From contig LSYV01000252.1 of the NCBI GenBank assembly GCA_001584585.1, positions 1-24,914 on the forward strand: a DNA stretch of 24,914 nucleotides. The letters run 5' to 3'. The stretch's first letter is position 1. Each line of letters starts with the position of its first letter. Position numbers and translations under genes: made by a program. Positions 1-9,200 of the stretch are shown one piece after another. Under the pieces are notes generated by a model. That model had not been told where the DNA came from. It saw only the letters and a list, made by a program, of their open reading frames with translations, and searched no databases. This DNA is from Gonium pectorale. Taxonomy: Eukaryota; Chlorophyta; Chlorophyceae; Chlamydomonadales; Volvocaceae.

Positions 1-432
1 TGTGGGTTCTTCCCAACCAGCCTCGGGCCCACTGATTGGGTTAAGCACTCGGCCACTGTTTCATTGCTTTGGTTGTCTGCTGGTGCTGCCTTGCTGCCCG
101 TACTTTTGCAGTAATTTCCCGGTGGCAGGCCCGGGTCCCCCAGCGTCGGGGGGACTGTAACGAAGTCTGTCTGTCTGTCTCCCCGGCCCCCGGCGCCAGG
201 TCGGGGGTACTGTAACGAAGTCAGTCAGACAGTCAGTCCCGGCAGCTTGGAGCAGATCTGTTTATTTCTGGGTATGGCTGCCGTACGGTGGAGACGGGCG
301 GTGGTACCAGTTGTTACATAGCTTTCGGACCGTCTGGATGTGTCGGCTGTGGCCGTGCCGGCTGCCACTGACCTGCCGCCCCATCACCCTCCGACCCCGC
401 CCTCATCTACTGCTGCCAGCGCCCGCACCCGA
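1..432 (+). repeat. Solo 3' UTR fragment of the L1-like LINE
   Basis: This stretch matches 3755-4107 closely, including the segments around the TGTAACGAAGTC motif, the AGCAGATCTG block and the CTTTCGGACCGTCTGG block. Because 3755-4107 directly follows the ORF2 end of a LINE copy, this is read as the 3' untranslated end of another copy whose coding part lies outside the window. It differs by carrying the TGTAACGAAGTC motif twice (near 158 and 212), each followed by GTCT/GTCA tetranucleotide repeats, where the other copy has one. Similarity stops near 432 and 4107 at the same sequence, which is probably the true 3' end of the element. Confidence 0.7.
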
Positions 433-1246
433 GCAGGTCTTCCCACCAGCGAGACAGCGATGAGTCCCACCCTCTGTGTCCGCTGAGGGTCTACAGAGTG
501 CAAATTGTGCCCCTGCCTGGACCCATCCATTGAAGCGACAGCGGGCGTTTCACTTTGAAATGCATGCCGCACATACACGCAGCCCTGCAACTAGTAAGTC
601 TATTTGATTCCACATTTGGCGGGGCGGGAGCGTATGTACCAGCGCCAGCGCAGTGAGCGGCTTGCGATCCCCCAGCGCGCGGGTGTACCCGCCGCCATGC
701 ACGGCAACATACAACTAACGCTGGATTGGTCTGCCAAGGACCAGACAACCGGGAGTTTGCCGACCACTTGAAAAACACCGCCACGCACTGATCTAATAAG
801 ATCAACTCAAACGTGGGGCGGGAATGCTTTCCCCTACCAACTCATAGGGGGTATAACAACGCGTAACAACGGTTTTGTAATGAATTGTTGGGTTTGTGAA
901 GAAATTGTGCAGTGGCAGGCCTTGTCAAGCGCTGTTGTGCAGTGTGCACCAGCTTGTTACAGTTAAGCACTGTTAAGCGTTTTCAGGTATTGTTAGCTAC
1001 GTTACTTGTTGCGGCGGACAGGGATCCTTGCATTGACAGCCCTTGACAAAGCGCGCACATGTCCAGATTGTAATAGCTTTTTTACACGTCGTGTCCTTCC
1101 AACTGGCATGGCCTGAGATAGAGCAACACATACAGCGCAAAACACACATGGACGATCAGACTAATCAGAATGCTTGAAGCTGTGCATGGTCCCTTTATCC
1201 AAATCCTTCTAAGTGCCGCACCTCCCACGCTCCCACATGAAACTCA
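433..1246. other. Intergenic stretch without a recognisable gene
   Basis: No coding region with algal codon bias is visible on either strand; the ORFs here are short and unlike anything I recognise. From about 830 to 1250 the DNA is clearly more AT-rich than its surroundings and contains several GTTAAGC/GTTA repeats. A small perfect hairpin (6-bp arms TGATCT/AGATCA, 4-base loop) lies at 789-806. This segment occupies the place where LINE ORF sequence would be expected if the two flanking LINE pieces were parts of one tandem array. Confidence 0.5.
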
Positions 1247-1330
1247 AAAGCCTGGCCATGTCCCTCGGAACGCAGTTATATAACTGCGTTCCGAGGGACA
1301 TGGCCAGCCTTTATTTGTATAAATAAAGGC
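1247..1330. repeat. 56-bp perfect palindrome plus adjacent hairpin
   Basis: Positions 1252-1279 are the exact reverse complement of 1280-1307, with no loop (centre GTTAT/ATAAC). One mismatched pair then separates a further 4-bp match (AAAG/CTTT), so the inverted structure spans 1247-1312. Overlapping its right end, 1307-1316 and 1321-1330 form another perfect inverted repeat with 10-bp arms and loop GTAT. No second copy of either arm was noticed in the window. It could be a fold-back or MITE-like element, a cruciform-forming site or a hairpin-RNA source; the sequence alone does not decide. Confidence 0.9.
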
Positions 1331-1714
1331 GCACACTGTACTTGCACCGCACAGAGTCGATGCCGCCAAGCCCAATTCCACCAACGCCTGTGCAACCCAG
1401 CCAGCCACCCGCAATGCCTCAGCCGCGCGCCAAGAATGGCGCCTGGGACGCCTGAGCCGCCAAGCCTGGTGCTGCAGTCACATTGCAAACGGCAAACGGC
1501 CACCCGCAGCGGAGCCCAGCACCCTATCTATGCAGCGCTCCGCTATATGTACATACACGCCCGATGAGCAAAGTGCACCCTTGCTGGCCCTGCTGGCCCT
1601 GATTATGCTGTTTCTGTCTCATCAAGTCATTACAATGTAATGTCTACGCTGTGCATGCACGTTGTTAACGGATTGATGGACAGGTATTCATCCATCCGCT
1701 TCGTACCGAAAAGT

Positions 1715-3466
1715 AAGGCGTGGCGCTCGGAATCCCCTTCACCAACTCCCCTGCGCCCCCGGTGCTCGCCTGGAATGTATGCTCGCATGGCCACCGCCCG
1801 CCGTCGGCTCCAGACCATTCCCCGTATACACGTCTCCATGTTTGGCCGAGCCACAGCCGCTGGTGCCTACGTACGCCCTCCATACTGCGATTTACCACAT
1901 GGAACACTCCGGTCTGCCACCAGACGCCGTTCTGGACGGCGTCCTGGCCCAGACGGCCAAGGTGGTTGACCGCTGCCTGGGGCCAGACGACTCCGGGCGG
2001 CGACTCACCGGAGGGCCCCTCCGCCTCCTCCCTGGCCACCCCACCACTGGCGGCTTTGGCGTCCTGCCCTTGCGGCAGCACGTACACACCCGCCATGCAA
2101 AATGGAGCCTCGCATTCGCCCGGTGTGCCGGCGGCCGTACCCCTGCCGCCTGCGCTCCCTTGCAGCGATGCTGGCAGCCTATCTCGCAGCCCTCCACCCC
2201 TCCTTCGGACCTCTGGCCCGCCGGACCCTGGCTTGGCGGCCGGCCTAGCCTGCCCCCCGGTATCCTCTGCCTCGCCACCGCCCTCAGCCACCTTCCCCTG
2301 GTCTCCGATGTCACGGAACCACCGCTCGTGCCCGGTGACTGGTGCTACAATGCGCCGCTGTGGGGCAACCCGTTGCTCCCCAATGCGGGCGCGGTGGGCC
2401 GCAGGCCTGGGCTTGAGGTGCTGCACGGCCCTCTCGCCGACTGCCGTCGCCTGCTCACCGTCGGCGATGCCGTGCGGGTGGACGCAGCTCTGTCGGCGTT
2501 CGAGGAGGAGCGCCGTCAGCAGGCTCTGGCCGCCGAGGCCAGTTTCGGTATCTTCGCGGTGCTGGCTGGCCGCTGGGGTGCTCTGCTGCGCCGCGAGCTC
2601 GCGCCCTCCGGGGTCGCGCACGGCGCCCTGCAGGACCGCACCATTTACGCGCGCAGCCGTCTCGTCCCTCCTCTGCGACATCTCCCCGGCCTGGCTCACT
2701 TCCGCCCGCCTCACCCTTGCGCGCCTGGCGGCGCCTGGTCCGCCGCCTGCCCCCCCCCCACCTTCCCTGGACGAGGTTGCTGCCCTCCTCCTCTCTCGCC
2801 TGGGGTGGCGGCTGTCCGGGGACACGATGCTGCGCCTCGCGACGGTCAGGGCTGGCCCCCAGCTGCAGCTTGGGGACCTGGCGCGGCAGCAGGGGGCCTG
2901 CCATGCTGCGTACGTCCGGGAGGCTTTGGGGCTGCCGCCCGGGGCGGTGGCCCCGGCCGCTGACCTCGCCTCCCTACGGTCGGCCTTCATTCCCACGGCT
3001 CTGGCGTCAAGGCAAGTGGGAGCCCAAGCACAAGGAAGTGTTCTGGCGGCTGGCTGTTGACGGGGTGCCGATGCCGGGTAATTCGCACTTGCCAACCGTG
3101 CCGCGGGAGCGGTGTGCCTGTGGGGCCGCGGAGGCTGAGGCCTCCCCACGCATGCACCATTTCTGGGCCTGCCCCATAGCCGTCGGGTTGCGTTCTGTGG
3201 TAGAGGACCGGTGCCACTGTCCGCCAGTGCTGCAAGCGCACCTCTGGCTGCTGGGTGTCACGCCAGACGAGGGTCGGGTGCTGGGATGTGTGTGGGACGT
3301 GGTTGCGCTGGCGGTGCTCAACCGCCTGGAGTGGGCGCGGCGCTCTGCGCGCGCGCATCGGCCGTTCCCCCCTTCCGGCCCGGGTTCGGCTGCCGCTGTC
3401 CTTGCTGCGATGCAGGCAGGCGTAGTGGTGAAGTTTTGGGCCCTGTATGTTGCGCGACTTTGCTGA
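1715..3466 (+). pseudogene. LINE ORF2 C-terminal part, frameshifted
   Basis: Recognisable L1-type ORF2 blocks occur in order but in different frames: LGIPFT near 1723 (frame 1), a GRA motif near 1845 (frame 2), YHMEHSGLPPDAVL near 1893, GGFGVLPL near 2049 and APLWGNPLL near 2352 (frame 3), a leucine-rich stretch at about 2670-3005 (frame 1), and the terminal part at about 3005-3466 (frame 2). The terminal part holds a zf-RVT-like finger, Cys-x-Cys at 3113-3121, His-His at 3155-3160 and Cys at 3170-3172. At least four frame changes make it non-functional. The LGI and zinc-finger blocks are established features of non-LTR retrotransposon ORF2 proteins; the polymerase core itself is absent. The family assignment (L1-like) is inferred. 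Confidence 0.75.
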
Positions 3467-4107
3467 CCTCGGTTTACCGCGGAAGAGCTGGGATGGTGTG
3501 TCTGCTGGGCGCCCCTTCCTGCGGGTCGTGGCTGGATGGACGCCTGCACTGCGCGGAGCGACGCATTGGTCTCGTTTTTCCTTGGTTTTCTTGTTTGCCA
3601 ACTCGCTTGATACCTGTGTGTGGGCCTGTCGACCGGTATGTGCTTTTTGCCGCTTGTGGTCGGGACTGGCTCCGGGATGGCGTTGATTGGTGTCTCCACA
3701 GACATGGTTGGACTTGTTGGGTGGCGGGCCTCTATTGTGCACGGCCCGTGTGCGGGTTTATTCCAAGCCCAGCCGCGGGCCTCCTGACTGGGTTAAGCAC
3801 CCGGCCACTGTTTCATTGCTTGGTTTGTCTGCTGGTGCTGCCTTGCTGCCCGTACTTTCGCAGTAATTTCCCGGTGGCAGGCCGGGTCCCCCAGCGTCGG
3901 GGGGACTGTAACGAAGTCTGTCTCCCGGCAGCTTGGAGCAGATCTGTTTCGTGGTCTGGCTGCCGTTGGAGATGGGCGGTGGTACCAGTCGTTACATAGC
4001 TTTCGGACCGTCTGGACGCGTTGGCTGTGGCCTTGCCGGCTGGCACTGCCCTGCCCCACCCTCCCCCCCCCCGCCCTCCACTACTGCTGCCGGCGCCCGC
4101 ACCTGCG
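3467..4107 (+). repeat. 3' UTR of the L1-like LINE copy
   Basis: This segment follows the ORF2 stop and contains no plausible coding. The part from about 3755 matches 1-432, defining a conserved 3' end of the family. It carries a TGTAA pentamer at 3907-3911, the usual polyadenylation signal type of chlamydomonadalean genes, and a run of ten or more C near 4065. The shared end point with the first copy puts the element's 3' terminus near 4107. Confidence 0.65.
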
Positions 4108-5120
4108 GGCACGGCCATTGCTGGCCTCCGGGTCGCCCCTCCGCCTCCTTCCTGGCCATGCCACCACTGCACTAGCGGCTTTGGAGTCCTGCCACAGTGG
4201 CAGAAGGTGCACAGCCGCCATACATGCTAAATAATGGAGCCTCGCCCTCGCCCGGTGTGGCGGCCACAACTCTACCGCCTGAGCTCCCTGCTGGCAGCGG
4301 ATGCTGGCAGCCCGTCTCGCAGCCCTCCACCCCTCCTTCATTCGGCTGCCAGGCCATTTCCACCGGTTGACCCGGCGTCCCCGCTGGCCTAGCCTGCCTC
4401 CTGACATCCTCTGCCTCGCCACCATACATATACACGCACTCAGCCACCTTCGATTCTCCCAGTCTCCGAGCGACGTAGTGGAACCGCCCCTACCTTGTGC
4501 CTGGTCAATGGTGCTACAACGCGCCACTTTGGGGCAACCCGTTGCTCCCAAACACGTACGGGCGTGGTGGGCCGCCGGCGGACCAGGCTGCTGGAGGCAT
4601 TCCACGGCCCTCACCATGTCCGACTGCCATCACCCGCTCACGCACTGTCAGCGATGCTGTGAGGGTGGACGCAGCTCTGTCGGCGTTCGAGGAGGAGCGC
4701 CGACAGGCTCTGGCCGCCGAGGCCGGTTTCGGTATCTAGCGGTGCTGCTGGCTGGTCGCTGGGGTGCCCTGCTGTGCAGCTAGCTGGCGCCCTCGCTCCG
4801 GGGTACGGTTGCGCACGGCGGAGCCCTACCTGCACGCAGGACCTACCGCACCTAGCTACGCGCGCGCGCGATACGATGCCATCTCGTCCCTTCCCTGCGA
4901 CATCTCCCCGGCCTGGCTCGCTGCCGCCGCCTCACCCTGGATCGTCTGGCAGTGCCTGGTCCGCCGCCAGCCCCCACCACCACCTACCACCACCCTTCCC
5001 GGACAAGGTTGCTGCCCTCCTCCTCCCTCGCCTGGGCTGCTGGCGGATATCGGGTGACATGGTGATAATGCATGCGCCTCGCGATCATTACGGTCAGGGC
5101 CGGCACCCAGTTGCATGGCA
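4108..5120 (+). pseudogene. Second, more decayed copy of LINE ORF2 middle part
   Basis: Nucleotide similarity to 2003-2880 is clear over many blocks: CCCCTCCGCCTCC at 4136 and 2005, CGGCTTTGG near 4177 and 2050, TTTGGGGCAACCCGTTGCTCCC near 4530 (matching 2358), GGACGCAGCTCTGTCGGCG near 4668 (matching 2480), and the CATCTCCCCGGCCTGGCTC block near 4900 (matching 2680). No frame stays open across it, and short insertions of about 5-14 bp break the alignment repeatedly. It starts right at the 3' end of the preceding copy and is cut off near 5120, before the zinc-finger region, where a different part of the element begins. Confidence 0.7.
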
Positions 5121-5130
5121 GCTTGGGGGC

Positions 5131-5412
5131 TGGCTGCATGCAGCGCTCCGCTATATGTGCTGCGCAGGGTCGAGCCTGGGGTGTGTAGGTGCACATACAC
5201 GCCCGTTGAGCACAGTGCACCCTTACTTACTGGCCCTGCTGGCCCTGATTCTGCTATTTCTGCCTCATCGAGTCATTACAATAATGTTATGTCTACGCCG
5301 TGCATGCGTGTTGTTAACAGATTGATGGACAGGTATTCATCCGTCGGTCTGCCAGCGGTCCGCCATTGACAAGTTACATATCCTGGCGTGACAATCCGCT
5401 ACGTACCGAAAA
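5131..5412 (+). repeat. Duplicate of the 5' part of the LINE copy (1531-1711)
   Basis: This segment matches 1531-1711 from the TGCAGCGCTCCGCTATATG block through GTTGTTAAC and ATTGATGGACAGGTATTCATCC to GTACCGAAAA. It has two extra stretches relative to 1531-1711: about 35 bp near 5157-5192 and about 50 bp near 5342-5393. It encodes the same LMDRYSS peptide seen in the other copy. Its left breakpoint coincides with the left end of the copy at 1531, while its right end stops where that copy continues into the LGIPFT block. Confidence 0.7.
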
Positions 5413-6246
5413 CTTTCGACGCGCCAAGGCTGCGTATGGTGTTGTATCCACGCACCCCACGGAATTCGACAAACGCCCAAGCTCTTTTCGAATGGTGTTG
5501 AGCCACTGGCCCCCAATGCCCACCATCGAAGCATTCCACCCCACGTTCTAGCTGATATGAGGTCAGTGGCGGTGTTGTCTGCAAACTTCTGGACGTCCGG
5601 TCCTTTGCAGACCAACATTTTTGCCACGCACGGCCATACATGCATGTATGGCGGACCAGTCCTCACAGCAGACGGCTGTGTTGGTTAGCTGTGCCACCAA
5701 TATACACGCCGTCAACGGGGTATGTTCACGCCCAACACTGGTTCGTGGCAGCACAATCTCCACTTTCGCAAGGATGCTCCTCTGGAGCGTAGAGTGGCCA
5801 GTCACGGAGCTGGCCGCTGCGTGAGATTGCTCCTTACGTGGATCTGTCCGTTACGTCAGCAGAAGTGCGGCACATCCGTTGAGTTTAGAAACGACCACTC
5901 CAACAGTTGCAGGCTGGCGCCTGCACACCAACCTCGCTGGTGCCACGGTGTCAACGGGTCCTCGTCCTAAGCAATGTGGAGGTTCTTCCTATGTTAAGCG
6001 GCGTTAGGGCCGTACAGCCTGCAGAAATGCAGGCCAGGGAGCACGGGAGCGAGCAAGGGTGACGGAAACAAAATGGAAGTGACAGCCGCCACACATGTAT
6101 GACCTCAGTATGCAGCAGCGCGCACCCCCAAACCATCCATGTATGGGCATGGCTAATCCGTTCACATCCGCGCACTACGCACGCATATCTTCCTCTGCCC
6201 TTCCGGCCCCTCATTGCAACGGCTTCCGAACCCGCCCCGTCCTCAC
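5413..6246. other. Region between LINE remnants and the large gene
   Basis: No recognised gene. A plus-strand ORF of 61 codons (5366-5551) overlaps the LINE fragment and has no family I recognise. A perfect 20-bp palindrome lies at 5633-5652. On the minus strand this is the region downstream of the large gene, so 3' UTR sequence or a further exon of that gene could lie here; a minus-strand ORF at 5951-6214 is open but shows no convincing coding signature. Confidence 0.4.
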
Positions 6247-6251
6247 TTACA
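6245..6251 (-). terminator. Possible TGTAA polyadenylation signal overlapping the stop codon
   Basis: On the minus strand the stop codon lies in ATGTAAG, which contains TGTAA, the usual chlamydomonadalean polyadenylation pentamer. Being at the stop codon itself is unusual, since a 3' UTR normally separates the two. The next TGTAA on this strand (plus TTACA at about 5373) is 870 bp away and would imply a long 3' UTR. The same bases read GTAAGT, a consensus splice donor, so the last exon may instead continue downstream. Confidence 0.25.
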
Positions 6252-9200
6252 TTCTTAGGTATCCACGCTCCATCTCGCCCTGTGCCCGACTGATATCCAG
6301 GTCAGCCGCCAGGGTGCGCATCACTGCAAGCCGCCGCAGCAGCCGCATGCAGCCCACGACCCGCCGCCAGCGGCTGCTGCCAGCTGCCACCACCGCCTCG
6401 GCATACTGCTGCTGCCGCACGCGGTGTCCCCTCCACACCGCTTGGATGGTCAACGCCGCCACCGCCCGCTGCGCGTCTGCCGTGATGCCGCCCAGCTGGA
6501 TGGATACAGTACCGTATTCGGGCCGGTCCAAGCACAGCACGGTGCGACGGAGGATCTGGAGGGCAAAAGAGAAAGGCGCGGGGACAGAGTTGAGGTTGTG
6601 ACCTCAATTTTGAGGAAGTTTAGAGAAACGCATATGATGGGCACAGCCCTGCACCACCACATAACGGTAGCGTAGTCTAGGGCGCCTGCATATGACTGTC
6701 TTTCTGCTCAGTCCTTGCCGCCCGCATGGTTCACGGCTCTGCCCCTGCCCCTCCCCCAGCTCACCAGCTCCCACACGCCTCCCGGCAAATTGGCCGCCTC
6801 CTCGACGTACTGTGCCACTCCGTCGCATGCCAAGCCAGTCACCACCTGTAGTCCCGTCGAGCGGTAGCAGCTGCACAAGTGATGGGGAGCACGCAGGAGC
6901 GAGATCGACAGGGGCGCGAGTTTAGGCGGAAGAGGGCGATATCTTGGCTGAGGGGCGTGGTGTCCGGTCCCACCAATGTCGCAGGGCCGTCCTCATTGCC
7001 GCCTTACGCAATACAGCGTCTGGGGCTGCCCCCGCAGGCCAGCCTTGCCTTCAGGGACGGGTACGCCCATCCCGTACCCTCATCACCCACCGGTCTGCAA
7101 AGCGGCAGATGCTCGCCATGGCCTGCGGACGGCGGTGACGCCAGTGACAGCAGTGGCGGTAGCGCGTTAGGATATTGGGACGCCCTAGCCTGGGAACAAC
7201 CAAGAAGTGTCAAAAGTAGAAGCTGCCCTTCTGCACAAATTCTCCACAACGTCCCACCTGCAGCTGGTCGATTGCGCCCAGATGCAGGTGCAGCGTCCTG
7301 CCCGCCAGCGCCCCTGGACAGCCCCAACACAGCAGCAGCGAGCGCCAGCCAAGAGCCGCTGCAACCCGCAATAGCAGCTCGTCGCCCGAATGAGGGCTGG
7401 GTGTGAAGCCGCGGGGACGGACCGCGGGCAGGTCCACGGGGGCTGCAGACTGACCCGCGCCAGCGGGCAGGTAGCCGGCGGTGTGGGGGCCGGGGCCGCG
7501 GGCTGTGGTGGGGCCGGGGCTGTGCGGTGCGGAGAGGCCACCCGTGGACGTGCCGCTCCGTTCGGTCTGGGGCCACGTAGGGTACACCGTTGTGAACGAA
7601 CCTCGAGGCCGGGAGTAAGACGGATGGTTATGTATCCTGAAAGGCTGCGCCCTGCCCCAAACCAATATCAGCCCAAGACGAGAGTGAAGTCACGCCTTGC
7701 CGTCCGACCCTTCCCGCACTCACCAGCCCCTTGTGCGTGACCGACTCTGTGAGCGGCAACAACCCCTCCACTCCACCGTGCTGCATCCCCGCCGCGGCTG
7801 CCGCAACGCTGGCACGTGCCAACGCTGCCGGGGACTTCTTGCTGACCCCTGAGCCGTGCATGGGCGGTGGGGGTGGCGGTAGCGCCACGGGATGATCCAA
7901 GTCCAGGATGAGGTCAACCACGTTGCCGCGGTCCTGCACACGTGCGGAAAGGGGCCAACACTAAGTGCGCGCGTGCCAGCCTTGTGGTGCAGGCTGAGGA
8001 GCGGTCAGCGGCATATAAACAGAGGGGGTGGTCTTCGAGTCCCGACCTCACATGCCCGCAGTCTTGATTGACCACACCGAGGCAAGGTACCCAGCCGTCA
8101 GCCACGTTCCTCGCACGGCACTCACCCATATTGCTGGCCACACCGCCACCAGCACTTTAACCCGTAGCTCCAGGTCAGGGAGTAGCCGCAGCAGGTGCAG
8201 CACTGTGAAGCAACTGAGGCTGACGCCACACGCTAGGTCAATCATAGCCGGGGCCAGCTGCCGAGCGCGCATCTCAGTCACAGATAGCAGCCGACCCGTA
8301 GGTCCGTCGACGGCGCCACCACCTGGTGCGGACTCTGGTTCACCGCGCTTGCCGCCACGCTTTGCTGCACCGCCGGCGGCTTTGCGTCCGCCAGCAGAGG
8401 CAGAGGTTGTGACAGTGGCGGCTGAGGCTACAGCAGCAGCCGCGCTGGGCTTTTTCCCGGTTGGCGAGGTGGGCGTGTCTGGTAACCCGTCGTCACCATC
8501 CGTGTTGCCGCCGCCACGCTTGCCACCACGCTTGGCGTCTGAGGGAAGCATACGGTTGATTGGCAGAGAATTGGGTGTCTCTCCACCGGCCTTAGATGTG
8601 GATGGACAGTGAGCTATATTGAGGTATGTAAAGATTCACAAACTCACAATGACACACAGCGTTAGCACACTTGTTGGGACACACTGCTGGTTTGGACCGA
8701 AACCTCTAGGCAGGGCCCCTGTCTTGCAGCCCAGTCCCAGGCGCCTCACCTTTCCGTACGACCCCCTTCTTGCCCGCCCCGCGCCGCCCTCCATCCGCGC
8801 CTTCGCTCTCTCCCTCTCCGCTGTTCCGCTGGGTGCCCGGCAGGTACGAGGCGTGCCGTGCGCGAATGGCATCGTGCAGCTTGGCCGAGAACGCCCGATA
8901 CTGGCCCTTCCACATGGCCACCGCGTTGCGCCAGCCCGCCAGGTAAGGGTGATTATGCGGCAGGCCCAGGCGCAGCAGGCACTCAAGGTACAAGCCCTCC
9001 CAAGCAGTGTGGTAGGGCTGCCACCTGCAGGTGATCAGGTGAGGTGGGGAAAACGCATAAGGCATGCCACGACATGACGCGGTGCGAGCGGTGGACTTGC
9101 GACATTCTGTGGCAGCAAAATACAACGCGGTTGCCATCCGCATAGCCCTGGTTCTTGCACGCACCAGTTTTTCTTGCCCACCACCGCGTTGAGCGCGAGC

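Larger units (their letters stand above)
1531..4107 (+). mobile_element. 5'-truncated L1-like LINE retrotransposon copy
   Basis: The copy starts inside the reverse transcriptase part of ORF2, just after the catalytic region. A reading frame near 1660-1712 has the LMDRYSS...KSKAW block that resembles the segment following the YADD box in L1-type enzymes. It continues through the post-RT region and a C-terminal Cys/His finger to a stop at 3464-3466, then a 3' UTR of about 640 bp. The 5' truncation is typical of LINE insertion by target-primed reverse transcription. The first 180 bp recur at 5131-5412. No poly(A) tail or target-site duplication could be defined because both ends abut other pieces of the same family. 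Confidence 0.75.

Noticed and set aside
1640..1969. Plus-strand ORF starting MSTLCMH as an independent gene
   Set aside because: It is the RT-tail part of the LINE, repeated at 5131-5412, followed by a frameshift.
1665..3149. Long minus-strand ORF of 494 codons opposite the LINE
   Set aside because: It is the antisense shadow of GC-rich LINE ORF2; the composition is Arg/Pro/Gly-rich without any domain, and the plus strand carries recognisable LINE blocks.
5951..6214. Minus-strand ORF as a last exon of the LRR/IQ gene
   Set aside because: No acceptor giving the required phase together with convincing codon bias could be fixed; it is kept only as an alternative if the GTAAGT donor at 6243 is used.
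8029..8050. TTCGAGTCC resembling a tRNA T-arm
   Set aside because: No matching acceptor, D or anticodon arms were found around it.
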